Assembly: GCA_937894465.1 (NCBI GenBank) | Contig: CALCRE010000293.1 | Location: 1-64,000 of the forward strand | Reading direction: 5' to 3' | DNA length: 64,000 nucleotides | From: an uncultured Clostridia bacterium | Lineage (GTDB): Bacteria; Bacillota; Clostridia; JAAYHZ01 | Shown: positions 46,097 through 55,540 of the stretch, one piece after another | Layout: each line of letters opens with the position of its first letter | How positions within the stretch are numbered: the stretch's first letter is position 1 | Position numbers and translations under genes: made by a program | Notes under the pieces: generated by a model | What the model was told of the DNA's origin: nothing | What the model saw: the letters and a program-made list of their open reading frames with translations, nothing else | The model's database searches: none

Positions 46097-47167
46097 TTAA
46101 AACCCGCTTTCAGCAAGCTTTTGAGTTTGGTCATATGTGATTAAAGGTTCTGTTAATTGATCCAAATCACCTTCTAGAACATCATCCAGCTTGTAAACGG
46201 TCAATCCGATTCGATGATCCGTCACGCGCCCCTGAGGATAATTGTAGGTACGGATTCTTTCGCTTCGATCTCCCGTTCCCACTTGACTTCTTCTGTTCTC
46301 AGCCACTTCTTTGTCTTGCTCGGATTGAGCCATCTCATTCAACTTGGATTTTAACACCCTTAACGCTTTGTCTTTATTCTTATGTTGTGAACGTTGATCC
46401 TGGCATGTCACCACAATTCCGGTGGGCAAGTGGGTAATTCTTATAGCGGAGGAGGTTTTGTTAATGTGCTGGCCACCGGCTCCGGATGCCCGATAGGTGT
46501 CGATCTGCAGGTCATTCGGATTGATATCCACTTCCACATCCTCTACCTCCGGCATAACTGCAACCGTCACAGTGGAAGTATGAATTCTACCTCCGGACTC
46601 GGTCACAGGAATCCTTTGAACTCGGTGAACACCGCTTTCATATTTCAATTTGGAATAAACCATTTTACCTTCCAATATGAATACCACTTCCTTGAACCCA
46701 CCCAATTCATTTTCATTTGAATCGATCAAGTCCATTGACCAACCGTTATTTTCAGCATACTTGCTATACATCCGGAAAAGGTCAGCGGCAAACAAAGCCG
46801 CTTCGTTTCCACCTGCACCGCCTCTAATCTCTATGATGACGTTTTTATCATCATTAGGATCTTTAGGCAACATCAAAATCTTAAGCTCATTTTCAATCTT
46901 CTCTTTTAAGCCCTTGTTCTCATCTAACTCAGCTTGGGCCAATTCTCTTAATTCGGCATCCGGCCTGTCCTCCAAAACATCAAGGGCATCTTGAATACCT
47001 GCAAGAACATTCTTGTATTCATTATATTTTTCTACGATCGGTTCCATCTCCGACCGCTCCTTCATCAAACGTGTATAGCGGTCTTGATTGGAAAGCACCG
47101 ACGGGTCGCTTAAAAGCTGGTCGATTTCTTCAAACCGGTTTAACACCGCATCAAATTTATCAAACAT
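46097..47167 (-). CDS. prfA: Peptide chain release factor 1
   Basis: 356 residues from ATG 47167 (GAGGTG upstream). It has [19 protein letters not shown] with the GGQ tripeptide that triggers peptide release, [17 protein letters not shown] and the C-terminal [20 protein letters not shown]. It reads UAA and UAG. It follows the AICAR formyltransferase by 16 bases and overlaps sua5. Confidence 0.98.
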   Translation of the reverse strand: MFDKFDAVLNRFEEIDQLLSDPSVLSNQDRYTRLMKERSEMEPIVEKYNEYKNVLAGIQDALDVLEDRPDAELRELAQAELDENKGLKEKIENELKILMLPKDPNDDKNVIIEIRGGAGGNEAALFAADLFRMYSKYAENNGWSMDLIDSNENELGGFKEVVFILEGKMVYSKLKYESGVHRVQRIPVTESGGRIHTSTVTVAVMPEVEDVEVDINPNDLQIDTYRASGAGGQHINKTSSAIRITHLPTGIVVTCQDQRSQHKNKDKALRVLKSKLNEMAQSEQDKEVAENRRSQVGTGDRSERIRTYNYPQGRVTDHRIGLTVYKLDDVLEGDLDQLTEPLITYDQTQKLAESGF

Positions 47168-47183
47168 CAAACACCTCTTGTCA

Positions 47184-48350
47184 TCAATGGTGGAATAAAC
47201 GGTTTCCGGTGAAAACCATCACCATTTGATACTCATTACATGCATCTATCACGATATCATCACGGATAGAGCCACCGGGTTGCGCAATATATTTTACACC
47301 GGATTTAGATGCTCTGTCTATATTATCTCTAAACGGGAAAAATGCATCCGAACCTAATGTCACATCCGTAAATCGGCTTAACCAATCTTGCTTTTCCTCA
47401 TAAGACAACCGCTGAGGTACTTCTTCAAACATGGTCTCCCAATACTTGTTCTCTTCTTCCGTGATATGATCTCTTAGATACGTATCAATGGCATTGTCTT
47501 TGTCAGCCTTTTTCAATCCTGCTTTGAATTGTAAATTCAAAACAGCCGGGTGCTGCCTTAATAACCAAAAATCCGCTTTGTCTCCGGCAAGTCTGGTACA
47601 ATGAATACGAGCCTGTTGCCCTGCGCCGTTTCCGATTACTTGACCGTCATAAACATAACAAACGGAATTGGACTGGGTATATTTTAACGTAATCAAGGCC
47701 AGGATCATATCCCGCATAGCCGATTCCGGCAAATCCTTGTTTTGTGTTACAATATTGGTCAAGTCCTTTTTTCCGGTTATATAATCATTTCTTTTTTGCT
47801 CGAAGGTTATACCAAAAATTTGCTTTTTTTCCATTTGAACCGGTACATAAGTAGAATCCACTTGTATGATATTGTAGCTTCCCTTCCTTTTGGACTTTAA
47901 AATTTCCAAAGCTTTAGCCGAATAGGAAGGTGCAATGATTCCGTCCGATACTTCGTGTTCCAGCAGCTTTGCAGCAGATTCATCCACCTCATCGCTGAAC
48001 GCGGCAAAGTCACCGTACGAGGCGACACGATCTGCTCCTCTTGCTCTTGCATAGGCACATGCCACAGGTGACAGTTCCGTGTCAGGGTCAATGTGATATG
48101 CCTTTTTCATGGATTCGCTCAACGGCAACCCCAAAGCTGCTCCAGCCGGGCTGACATGCTTAAAGGAAGCTGCTGCCGGAAGCCCTAATGATTGTTTCAA
48201 TTCCTTCACCAATTGCCATGCATTCAATGCATCCATAAAATTAATATATCCCGGGTTCCCGTTTAATATCGTTAAAGGTATTTCCTGATCTTCGCAGTAT
48301 AGTGTTGCAGGTTTTTGATGGGGATTACAACCGTATTTCAATTTAAACAT
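47184..48350 (-). CDS. Stand-alone AICAR formyltransferase (PurH C-terminal type)
   Basis: 388 residues. Motifs [51 protein letters not shown] and the end [20 protein letters not shown] match the AICAR transformylase domain. The N-terminal IMP cyclohydrolase (MGS-like) domain of normal PurH is absent, so a second enzyme must close the ring. It uses 10-formyl-THF, supplied by Fhs. A good promoter and a Rex-like palindrome lie just upstream; prfA follows by 16 bases. Confidence 0.93.
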   Translation of the reverse strand: MFKLKYGCNPHQKPATLYCEDQEIPLTILNGNPGYINFMDALNAWQLVKELKQSLGLPAAASFKHVSPAGAALGLPLSESMKKAYHIDPDTELSPVACAYARARGADRVASYGDFAAFSDEVDESAAKLLEHEVSDGIIAPSYSAKALEILKSKRKGSYNIIQVDSTYVPVQMEKKQIFGITFEQKRNDYITGKKDLTNIVTQNKDLPESAMRDMILALITLKYTQSNSVCYVYDGQVIGNGAGQQARIHCTRLAGDKADFWLLRQHPAVLNLQFKAGLKKADKDNAIDTYLRDHITEEENKYWETMFEEVPQRLSYEEKQDWLSRFTDVTLGSDAFFPFRDNIDRASKSGVKYIAQPGGSIRDDIVIDACNEYQMVMVFTGNRLFHH

Positions 48351-48371
48351 TGCTATTCCTCCCTAATATAG

Positions 48372-48389
48372 ATGTTAACTATTTAACAT
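48372..48389. promoter_or_regulatory. Rex-like operator at the AICAR formyltransferase promoter
   Basis: ATGTTAA-CTAT-TTAACAT is a perfect 7-bp inverted repeat with a 4-base centre. It contains the inner Rex consensus TGTTAA-n4-TTAACA without mismatch. It lies at the predicted transcription start, where a repressor would block initiation. Confidence 0.45.
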
Positions 48390-48390
48390 T

Positions 48391-48419
48391 ATTATATACA
48401 CAAACCAATTGCCTTGCAA
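48391..48419 (-). promoter_or_regulatory. Promoter of the AICAR formyltransferase gene
   Basis: TTGCAA (48419-48414), a 17-base spacer and a perfect TATAAT (48396-48391) on the minus strand, about 41 bases before the ATG at 48350. Confidence 0.65.
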
Positions 48420-48624
48420 TGATAAAAGGTCGTATGGATAAAATCAACTTATAGAAAATATCCTTAACAGCAACATTGACTAGACCTCCTTGCTTACCCG
48501 TCCGTTGTCCCATCATTTTCCGCTGCTACTGAAAAACAAGCTGAAAACAAAGAGTCTCTTATCGCCAAGCTTACGCAATCAATGAATAATCAAAAATTCC
48601 AAACATTGAATGACAACAGATCCG
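48420..48624. other. Intergenic region with a possible gene remnant
   Basis: No intact gene. On the plus strand a 51-codon stretch without stops (48481-48633, ending in TGA) reads like protein in composition (for example TEKQAENKESLIAKLTQSM) but has no usable start and a TGA just upstream. On the minus strand AAGGAGG precedes a 10-codon frame (MLLLRIFSIS), too short to judge. It could be a decayed gene end. Confidence 0.25.
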
Positions 48625-49194
48625 TTATACCTTGAATGTCCACAAGTGTTCATTAGAAGTGGATATACCGTATGCCCCGTTCTTTAAAGCCGTATCCGCA
48701 TCAGTCACGGTGTTTATCATCCCTCCGGCTATGACCGGAGTTCTTACCTTGTTGCAAAAGTCACCGGTAACTTGATGCATGATTCCGGGCATGATTTCTA
48801 CAATAGTGGGTTTGGTGGATTCAATGACAGAAATAGCGGTGTCCACAGACAAACTGTCAATCAAAAAAAAGCGTTGAATACCGCAATACCCTTTGGAAAC
48901 GGCATATCGAATGGGTTGACTGCGGGTACTGATGATACCGTCAGCACCATGCTTTAAAAACAGATAGTCCACTGCGCTGTTGTTAGATCCTAAACCGTCT
49001 ATAAAATCAAAATGAACAGCACATACCTTACCCATCTTTTTTGCAAACAATATACTCTTCTCCATTTCAAAAAGCGATGTTTTCAAAAGAAAGATCACTG
49101 TAGCTTCCGAGTGTACGGCTTTATACAATTGGCGGTCATTTCGCACAGCGGCGATCACCGGATTTTTCTTCAAAGAATAAAGTATACTGTCCAT
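48625..49194 (-). CDS. glpP: Glycerol-3-phosphate responsive antiterminator (GlpP)
   Basis: 189 residues from ATG 49194. Motifs: KNPVIAAVRNDRQL, FLLKTSLFEM, VHFDFIDGLGSN, FLIDSLSVDTAISVI, EIMPGIM and PVIAGGMINT, as in the GlpP TIM-barrel family, which binds glycerol-3-phosphate and prevents termination in glp leader RNAs. No glpF, glpK or glpD gene is nearby. There is no ribosome binding site before the ATG; instead a TATAAT ends 6 bases upstream, suggesting a leaderless transcript. Confidence 0.93.
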   Translation of the reverse strand: MDSILYSLKKNPVIAAVRNDRQLYKAVHSEATVIFLLKTSLFEMEKSILFAKKMGKVCAVHFDFIDGLGSNNSAVDYLFLKHGADGIISTRSQPIRYAVSKGYCGIQRFFLIDSLSVDTAISVIESTKPTIVEIMPGIMHQVTGDFCNKVRTPVIAGGMINTVTDADTALKNGAYGISTSNEHLWTFKV

Positions 49195-49200
49195 ATCAAG

Positions 49201-49209
49201 ATTATACCA
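49201..49209 (-). promoter_or_regulatory. Extended -10 promoter at the glpP start codon
   Basis: TGGTATAAT on the minus strand, i.e. a TGn-TATAAT extended -10, ends 6 bases before the ATG. Transcription starting 7 bases after the -10 would begin at the A of the ATG, making a leaderless mRNA. Confidence 0.5.
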
Positions 49210-49289
49210 CAACGCGTGTTTTATATTATTAAGTGATCCATTACAAAATCAATGTAATTTTATACTATAATTTTATACTTTACAAGTGC

Positions 49290-49318
49290 TTTACACTGCT
49301 AAAGAAGGGTGCTACAAT
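49290..49318 (+). promoter_or_regulatory. Promoter of the lipid kinase gene
   Basis: TTTACA at 49290-49295, a 17-base spacer and TACAAT at 49313-49318, 35 bases before the start codon. Confidence 0.6.
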
Positions 49319-49352
49319 GTTAGAATGATTTGTTGCAAAGGATTTTAACTTC

Positions 49353-50243
49353 ATGAGACATATTTTTATTGTGAACCCCGTTGCCGGAAAAGGTAAGACC
49401 CTTAGTGTGATCCCGGAGATTAAAGAGTACTTTAAGGACAAGCCTGAAGAATCGTATGAAATATTGATAACCGAAAGAAAGGGACATGGCACCGAGCTTG
49501 CCCGAAAAGCCACCGCTTCCGGAAACGGTAGAATTTATTCCGTGGGTGGTGACGGAACTTTAAATGAAGTTTTAAACGGTATGATCCATTCGGATTACTG
49601 CCTGGGCCTTTTTGCCAAGGGCTCCGGAAATGACTTTATAAGAACTTTATGTCCGAATCAAAAACCGGATATGTCAGTGGAGCAAATCGTGCAAGGAACT
49701 CCAAAAATAATCGATTGCGCTAAAGCCAATGACACATATTTCATCAATGTGGCATCGGTTGGCTTTGATGCTGAAGTTGCTGACAATACAAAGATCTTTA
49801 AAAAAATACCTCTGGTGAAAGGCAGTCTATCTTATTTATTCAGTCTCTTTTACACCTTAGTGAATATGAAGCCCTATACCATCCGGTACAAAATGAATGA
49901 CATGCAAGACTCCTCCAATTATTTATTGATTGCCTTCTGCAACGGCAAATATTATGGAGGAGGATTTCTCCCTGCTCCTAAAGCGGATCTAAGTGATGGT
50001 CTTTTGGATATATGCCGTGTCAAACATACAAAAAGACGGGTTATTTTTAAATGTTTTCCTAAGCTTCGTGACGGAACCCACGACACATTGGATGTTGTCA
50101 CAATAGAAAAAACCAAAAGTATTCATATTCAGTCGGAGCAAGAATTATGTTTGAATATTGATGGAGAGATCTCAAAGACCAAAGACCTTCAAATTGAGAT
50201 TATCCCCGAAACCGTGAAGATTTTAGTTCCAAAAACGCTTTAA
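49353..50243 (+). CDS. Diacylglycerol kinase family lipid kinase (DagK/YegS-like)
   Basis: 296 residues. The catalytic domain has FIVNPVAGKGKT, SVGGDGTLNEVLNGM and GLFAKGSGNDFIRTL (the GGDGT and GSGNDF nucleotide-binding motifs), followed by NVASVGFDAEVA and the LPAPKADLSDGLLD segment of the beta-sandwich half. It phosphorylates diacylglycerol or a related lipid alcohol at the membrane. It is convergent with and overlaps the DUF2207 gene by 4 bases. Confidence 0.92.
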   Translation: MRHIFIVNPVAGKGKTLSVIPEIKEYFKDKPEESYEILITERKGHGTELARKATASGNGRIYSVGGDGTLNEVLNGMIHSDYCLGLFAKGSGNDFIRTLCPNQKPDMSVEQIVQGTPKIIDCAKANDTYFINVASVGFDAEVADNTKIFKKIPLVKGSLSYLFSLFYTLVNMKPYTIRYKMNDMQDSSNYLLIAFCNGKYYGGGFLPAPKADLSDGLLDICRVKHTKRRVIFKCFPKLRDGTHDTLDVVTIEKTKSIHIQSEQELCLNIDGEISKTKDLQIEIIPETVKILVPKTL

Positions 50244-52009
50244 TCCCGATTGAGAATGTTACAAATTGTATCCATCCATTCTTTGACTTGATCTACATGA
50301 ACCTGGCGGTCGACGACGGTTTGATCTTGTCTATTCATCCAAGCAGGTATGTTTAATTTTCTTCCGTATAACCTTTTAAAGAGATTTTCCATATCCGCTG
50401 TTACGACAGTATAGGGTAAGAACTCAAAAAAGTTCTTGATGATATTCGAATTTTCTTGGATATTGTCATCATAAACATTCAACAAATAGTTTTTAAAAGC
50501 AATGATGTCCTCATAAGCTTTCTTCCCCTTTTCGGTTCTTCGCACCATCAAGGACGAGAAAACGGTGATTAATATACCGGATAGCATCATGGAAAAATAC
50601 TCAGTCATATACAATGAATCGTTGTTATATACCAACAACAAAAAGAATACAAACATACACACACCTAATGTCATTTGTAACCAATGTCCCGACGTTAGAT
50701 TCTTCAAACGATGCGACTTGATTTTCCGAACAATTGCGTTAATGCTTTGAGACAACATAAAAAAGAACAAAGAACAAAACAACGCCAATGTCAAGGAAAT
50801 GCCGCTTTGTCCGGTGTACACATAAAAGGTCTTGAAAGTGATATATATAAAAGGAATACTTGCAGTAAAGCGAATCATTTCACGTAGCAGCGTTATTTTT
50901 GGGGGAAACATACATTCCCGCGGTTGACTGTAAAATTGATAAATATCCTCATCAATTTTACTCTTCTTACGTTTTAAAATTCTATGCAACCCACCGATGC
51001 TTACATATTCCTTTTCGGAAAAGATCTCGTTATACAAACTCTTTTCGTAAGACTTTGCATCAACATCCATTTCATCCTTTTTAACAATTCGAATAGATTC
51101 TCTTTTATTGGCTCTGTCAAGCAAATGGAACTCCACCTTGCCTTTATTTGCCCAATGAATAATGTTAGCAAACACATCTTGCAGAATGACTTCACCATCA
51201 AGTACATAAGCAGCTTCGCACGGTGGTTCGGACATTAATGCATCAGGATCTTCCCGATGTTGTTGTATTGAATTGTTGTCGAAAATAAAGCATACCAAAC
51301 AACTGAATAATAATAAGATGATCACTGTTATATTCGCAATAATAGTAAGGGATTCGAACACGTTAGTATTCTTTTTAGTTTGTATAAAATACCCTTCCGG
51401 TAAATCTAAAAGTATATTCAACTCTCTCCCGGCTAGTTGCTCTTCCGTAACTTCCACGGTGATCGTGTTTCCTTCAATCAAAGCGGGAATATAAACCGGA
51501 TCCCCCTGCCCTCCTAAATTCACAGACAGATAATTGCTGTTAAAATACTTTGGTAATGTAATTTGAATTTTAGCATTTAACACTTTGCCATATGATTCAT
51601 CAGGTACGAGGTTCAGATAAAAACGATCTTTGTCTACATAAGGATCCGCTCCCATGGAAAGCGTGTACAGATAACTGTAATTTCGTTCTCCGGCCACTAA
51701 AATATCATTTTCACCAAAAATAGCGGTAACTTTATCCGGATTTTTTTTCAATTCAAACTCGGTATTTAAGCATTCAAATAATTCTAAAGACGCTTTTTCC
51801 TTATGCGTCTTTAGCGAAATGACCCGTTTATACCTCGGAGAAGGTTGTAAAAAATTAACACTTGCTTTTTCGTAAATATCATATGTATTGTTTTCCTTAA
51901 CAGTTACCTTTACACTAAAGTCAGTAATTATGAATGGTTCTTGCGCTAAAACTTTATTACCGTGTAAAGTAGAAATAAAAACAATGATGAATAGTATAAT
52001 TTTTTTCAC
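50240..52009 (-). CDS. DUF2207-family membrane protein
   Basis: 589 residues. A signal peptide (residues 1-22, MKKIILFIIVFISTLHG) is followed by an extracytoplasmic domain of about 200 residues with the DUF2207 opening (ITDFSVKVTVKENNTYDIYEKASVNF split across it), a membrane helix near 225-245, a cytoplasmic stretch with HWANKGKVEFHL, and two to four helices between about 390 and 490. The function is unknown. It lies at the end of the WalRK/murA/rlmH series, 20 bases after rlmH, and may belong to the same transcript. Confidence 0.85.
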   Translation of the reverse strand: MKKIILFIIVFISTLHGNKVLAQEPFIITDFSVKVTVKENNTYDIYEKASVNFLQPSPRYKRVISLKTHKEKASLELFECLNTEFELKKNPDKVTAIFGENDILVAGERNYSYLYTLSMGADPYVDKDRFYLNLVPDESYGKVLNAKIQITLPKYFNSNYLSVNLGGQGDPVYIPALIEGNTITVEVTEEQLAGRELNILLDLPEGYFIQTKKNTNVFESLTIIANITVIILLLFSCLVCFIFDNNSIQQHREDPDALMSEPPCEAAYVLDGEVILQDVFANIIHWANKGKVEFHLLDRANKRESIRIVKKDEMDVDAKSYEKSLYNEIFSEKEYVSIGGLHRILKRKKSKIDEDIYQFYSQPRECMFPPKITLLREMIRFTASIPFIYITFKTFYVYTGQSGISLTLALFCSLFFFMLSQSINAIVRKIKSHRLKNLTSGHWLQMTLGVCMFVFFLLLVYNNDSLYMTEYFSMMLSGILITVFSSLMVRRTEKGKKAYEDIIAFKNYLLNVYDDNIQENSNIIKNFFEFLPYTVVTADMENLFKRLYGRKLNIPAWMNRQDQTVVDRQVHVDQVKEWMDTICNILNRD

Positions 52010-52028
52010 TTTACCACCTGTTCTTCGG

Positions 52029-52511
52029 TTATTTATGATAAGTCCTGTTGTTGATTATACTAAATGCCCTATATACTTGCTCTAAAAGTATGACCCTGGT
52101 CATATTATGTGTAAATGTCATAGAGGACAAGGACAAGCGTAAGTGAGCCTTGTTTCTGACCTCTTGTGACACCCCTAACGATCCTCCGATGGCAAATGTC
52201 AAGTGCGACTGTCCGGATACCATTAAAGACTTGATCGTTTCGGAAAATTCAACCGAATCCATGTCTTTTCCCTTTACATCCAACAAAATGAAATATGTGT
52301 CCTTCTTCATTCCGGCCAGAAGCTTTTCCCCTTCCTTGCGGAGAATCTCAATGCATTCTTTTTCCGATGCATGGTCGGGAATAGGTGCATCCGGGATTTC
52401 TACGACATCAACTTTTCCAAAAGCCGATAACCTTTTCAAGTACTCCTTTTGGGCCGCTTTAAAATATCCATCTTTCATTTTCCCGACACATAGAATTTCA
52501 ATTCTTATCAT
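52029..52511 (-). CDS. rlmH: 23S rRNA (pseudouridine1915-N3)-methyltransferase RlmH
   Basis: 160 residues, the normal length. SPOUT-type C-terminus with LTFAIGGSLGVS, LSLSSMTFTHNMTRVILLEQ and YRAFSIINNRTYHK, which are hallmark segments of RlmH. It uses S-adenosylmethionine to modify helix 69 of 23S rRNA. It starts 1 base into the end of yycJ, so both are coupled. Confidence 0.97.
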   Translation of the reverse strand: MIRIEILCVGKMKDGYFKAAQKEYLKRLSAFGKVDVVEIPDAPIPDHASEKECIEILRKEGEKLLAGMKKDTYFILLDVKGKDMDSVEFSETIKSLMVSGQSHLTFAIGGSLGVSQEVRNKAHLRLSLSSMTFTHNMTRVILLEQVYRAFSIINNRTYHK

Positions 52512-53302
52512 TACAAGTCGTACAAGGTTCCTACCGCATACCGATCCGCTACTTCGACGGTTGCATCCCTACCAGGTAAAATCCCTTCCTTTTTCATTTC
52601 GTTAACAGCTGTAATATAGGCTAATTCTTTAAAATTATTTTTTTCACTTAAGTGCCCCAACACCACACGGGTTACTCCGGTCTTTACCATATATGCAACT
52701 GTTTTAGCAGCTACTTCATTGCATAAATGACCTTTGTCCCCTAAAATCCGATTTTTCAGCTTCTGCGGATAGGATCCGATCTTCAGCATTTCAATATCAT
52801 GATTGGACTCAAGGAATAATAAATCACTTTTTTCAAACCATTTTAACAAAGCTCTAGTCATTTTGCCGATATCCGTAGCCACCACGGTCTTTTTATCTTC
52901 CGCCAAAAGGCAATAACCCACCGGATCATTTGCATCATGAGGTGTACGATATGGTTGTATGCATAAATCATCAATTTCAAAAGGTTTGTCCGCTTCAATA
53001 CACACCATGTTTTTCTCGTCGATTTCACCGAGCACCGGCATGCATCCCTTCCAAGTTCCCTCGGTGGCATATATGGGAATATCCAATGTCCTGGACAAGA
53101 TTCCCGCTCCTCTGACGTGGTCGTTATGTTCGTGGGTCAGCAAAATACCTTTTAGCTGATCCGGCTTTTGATCGATTTGCTCCAATGCATTAAAAATCGC
53201 TTTTCTGCTTAAACCGGCATCAATCAGTATTTTTGTTTGCTCCGTTCCAAAAAAGAGGCAATTACCACTGCTTCCGCTAAACAAACTACAAAATTTGACC
53301 AC
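52511..53302 (-). CDS. yycJ: Metallo-beta-lactamase-fold hydrolase WalJ/YycJ
   Basis: 263 residues. LFSGSSGNCLFF near the start, the metal motif THEHNDHVRGAG (HxHxDH), ATDIGKM and VVLGHLSEKNN. This family (YycJ/VicX/WalJ) accompanies the WalRK system and is proposed to be a nuclease. It lies 21 bases after murA and overlaps rlmH by one base. The WalRK-YycHIJ series is here interrupted by murA. Confidence 0.94.
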   Translation of the reverse strand: MVKFCSLFSGSSGNCLFFGTEQTKILIDAGLSRKAIFNALEQIDQKPDQLKGILLTHEHNDHVRGAGILSRTLDIPIYATEGTWKGCMPVLGEIDEKNMVCIEADKPFEIDDLCIQPYRTPHDANDPVGYCLLAEDKKTVVATDIGKMTRALLKWFEKSDLLFLESNHDIEMLKIGSYPQKLKNRILGDKGHLCNEVAAKTVAYMVKTGVTRVVLGHLSEKNNFKELAYITAVNEMKKEGILPGRDATVEVADRYAVGTLYDL

Positions 53303-53323
53303 TTATTCTCCTTCTATCGCTTA

Positions 53324-54580
53324 TTACAACTCTCTGCTTATATTCGCACCGAGTTTGTTAAGCTTTACTTCTATCTCTTCGTAACCTCTGTCTATATACT
53401 CAATGTTTTGCACACGGGTTTGACCGGTGGCAAATAAACCTGCTATGATCATAGCGGCTCCTGCTCTTAAGTCCAAAGCCTTCACCGTTGCTCCGGATAG
53501 TTTACCCACGCCTTTAATGACTGCCACATTGCCGTCCACCTTAATTTTAGCTTTCATTTTTTTGAGCTGATCCGTATATTGAAGCCTGTTTTCAAAAATG
53601 GTTTCGGTAATCTTACATTCCCCATTGGATAAACACATTAAAGCACCCATTTGAGGCTGCAAATCCGTAGGAAAACCGGGATAAGGTAATGTGATGACAT
53701 CAGTTGGCATTAACTCCTTATTACGGACAACTCGAATCCAATCATCTTCTTGTGTAATGTTGACATTCATTTCTATAAGCTTGGCACATAAAGGATCCAT
53801 ATGTTCCGGGATAATATTTCTGATGTAAACATCACCACCGGTTGCCGCTGCAGCAATCATAAATGTCCCGGCTTCAATCTGATCCGGTATTATGGAATAT
53901 GTCTTCCCTCCGGTGAGCTCTTTTACACCTGTTATTCTGATTCTATTGGTTCCCGCCCCTTTTATATTGGCTCCCATCATATTTAAAAAGTTAGCCACAT
54001 CGACAATGTGAGGTTCTCTGGCAGCGTTCTCCAAGACAGTGACACCATCCGCCAATACAGCCGCCATCATTAAATTGATGGTTGCACCTACGGTAACCAC
54101 ATCCATATATATTTGAGTTCCTATCAGCTTGTCAGCTGAAAGGGTCATTTTTTCCGCTCCAAGATGCACTTTGGCTCCTAATGCCTCAAAACCTTTGATA
54201 TGCTGATCAATAGGTCTTGCTCCGATGTTACAACCCCCGGGCAACGGTATCTCCACACATTTTGTTTTGCAAATCAATGCACCTAGCAAATAGTATGAAG
54301 AACGGATATTACGAAGCTCGCTAAAAACGGCTTGTCCGCTGTTGATTCCCGAACTGTTTATATAAAATGCTTTTTCATCTACTTTTTCTACAACTGCACC
54401 GATCTTCTGTGCAACATTCAAAAAAATTCTAACATCAGCGATATTAGGAACATTTTCTATTCTACACGGGCCATGAACTAACAACGCAGCCGATAAAATC
54501 CCTAATGCCGCGTTCTTTGCACCGCTAATTTCAACTTCTCCGACAAGCCTGTTGCCGCCGGTTATAACAAACTGATCCAA
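53324..54580 (-). CDS. murA: UDP-N-acetylglucosamine 1-carboxyvinyltransferase
   Basis: 418 residues from TTG 54580, with AGGAG 7 bases upstream; it then begins MDQFVITGGNRLVGE like other MurA proteins. The frame extends 5 codons to a TTG without a site. Contains VEISGAKNAALGIL, the active-site cysteine in PGGCNIGARPIDQH (target of fosfomycin) and LRAGAAMIIAGL. It catalyses the first committed step of peptidoglycan synthesis. Its own promoter lies upstream, but it sits within the WalRK/YycHIJ series. Confidence 0.97.
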   Translation of the reverse strand: MDQFVITGGNRLVGEVEISGAKNAALGILSAALLVHGPCRIENVPNIADVRIFLNVAQKIGAVVEKVDEKAFYINSSGINSGQAVFSELRNIRSSYYLLGALICKTKCVEIPLPGGCNIGARPIDQHIKGFEALGAKVHLGAEKMTLSADKLIGTQIYMDVVTVGATINLMMAAVLADGVTVLENAAREPHIVDVANFLNMMGANIKGAGTNRIRITGVKELTGGKTYSIIPDQIEAGTFMIAAAATGGDVYIRNIIPEHMDPLCAKLIEMNVNITQEDDWIRVVRNKELMPTDVITLPYPGFPTDLQPQMGALMCLSNGECKITETIFENRLQYTDQLKKMKAKIKVDGNVAVIKGVGKLSGATVKALDLRAGAAMIIAGLFATGQTRVQNIEYIDRGYEEIEVKLNKLGANISREL

Positions 54581-54617
54581 AGTAATGCTCCTCAACTTTG
54601 ATAATAATTCATTAAAT

Positions 54618-54645
54618 ATTATATCATCTTATTGATAAAAAACAA
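54618..54645 (-). promoter_or_regulatory. Predicted promoter of murA
   Basis: TTGTTT (54645-54640), 16-base spacer, perfect TATAAT (54623-54618) on the minus strand, about 38 bases before the TTG start. Confidence 0.55.
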
Positions 54646-54694
54646 GTATTAACACTTTTAATATATCCTACCCCTAGGAACGGAGAATCATGCG

Positions 54695-55540
54695 TCATTT
54701 CACTTCTTGTCCGTTCATTAAGCTGACATAGTAATCAAGACCGTCTTCGGTTTGTATCCTCCAGCATAAACCGGCTTGTTCCTCGGACACCTCAGAATCT
54801 GTAAACGTGCTCTTCTTAAACCCTTGATCAATCCGGATTATTTTTGAGTCAACAGATCCTGTGGTAAAGAACTTCAAAAGAACTTGACGAGAGTTTAGCA
54901 GTCTGCTTTCAGAGCTTTCCACCCCGTTAATAAGATAATCACTTGTTTCCACATAAACAAAACCGGTCTCACTGACAATTGCCTTGATATAATTATCATA
55001 CACGATATTCCCTTGGTAATTTTGCATGATTTGAATTTCGGCGACCGTTGCCTGTTCATTAACGGCGAAATCTGTGACTATATAATCATCCCAAACTACA
55101 TCCAAGGATGCCAAATAGTCCGTACAATAATCCTCCACCGCCTTTTTTTGGTTCACCGATATAATCCTTTCGGTTTTTTCACTTTGATCTACAAAATAGA
55201 AATGACTGAATTGTCGGTTTAAAAACACCACCTTTTTACCATTGCTTTCAAATTGAGTCTGAGTTCGGTCATCTACAGGATCCATCTGTAATAAAGTTGA
55301 TAACACTTTGTTTTTATCAAATCCCGTTTGTCCCAGATGTAAAAGCTTGGCTTGCCCTTTAATATCCGGTATATTTGTGTCAATCTCGATACCCCGGCTT
55401 ACCAGGATAGAGATTGTATTCTCAATCATTGCTTTTTCATTGCTATCCTTTGTACCGGTTTTCTGCATAGTGACAAACAAAAAGATGTTTAATATAACCA
55501 AGGCAATAATTAAAATGTTTTTTACTTTAGTCCAACTCAT
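54695..55540 (-). CDS. yycI: YycI-like regulator of WalK
   Basis: 281 residues with one N-terminal membrane helix (VKNILIIALVILNIFLFVTM) and a large extracytoplasmic domain; ends with GLCWRIQTEDGLDYYVSLMNG, a feature shared with YycI/YycH folds. In Bacillus, YycH and YycI bind the membrane part of WalK and adjust its activity. It overlaps yycH by 4 bases. Sequence conservation in this family is low, so position carries much of the weight. Confidence 0.85.
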   Translation of the reverse strand: MSWTKVKNILIIALVILNIFLFVTMQKTGTKDSNEKAMIENTISILVSRGIEIDTNIPDIKGQAKLLHLGQTGFDKNKVLSTLLQMDPVDDRTQTQFESNGKKVVFLNRQFSHFYFVDQSEKTERIISVNQKKAVEDYCTDYLASLDVVWDDYIVTDFAVNEQATVAEIQIMQNYQGNIVYDNYIKAIVSETGFVYVETSDYLINGVESSESRLLNSRQVLLKFFTTGSVDSKIIRIDQGFKKSTFTDSEVSEEQAGLCWRIQTEDGLDYYVSLMNGQEVK

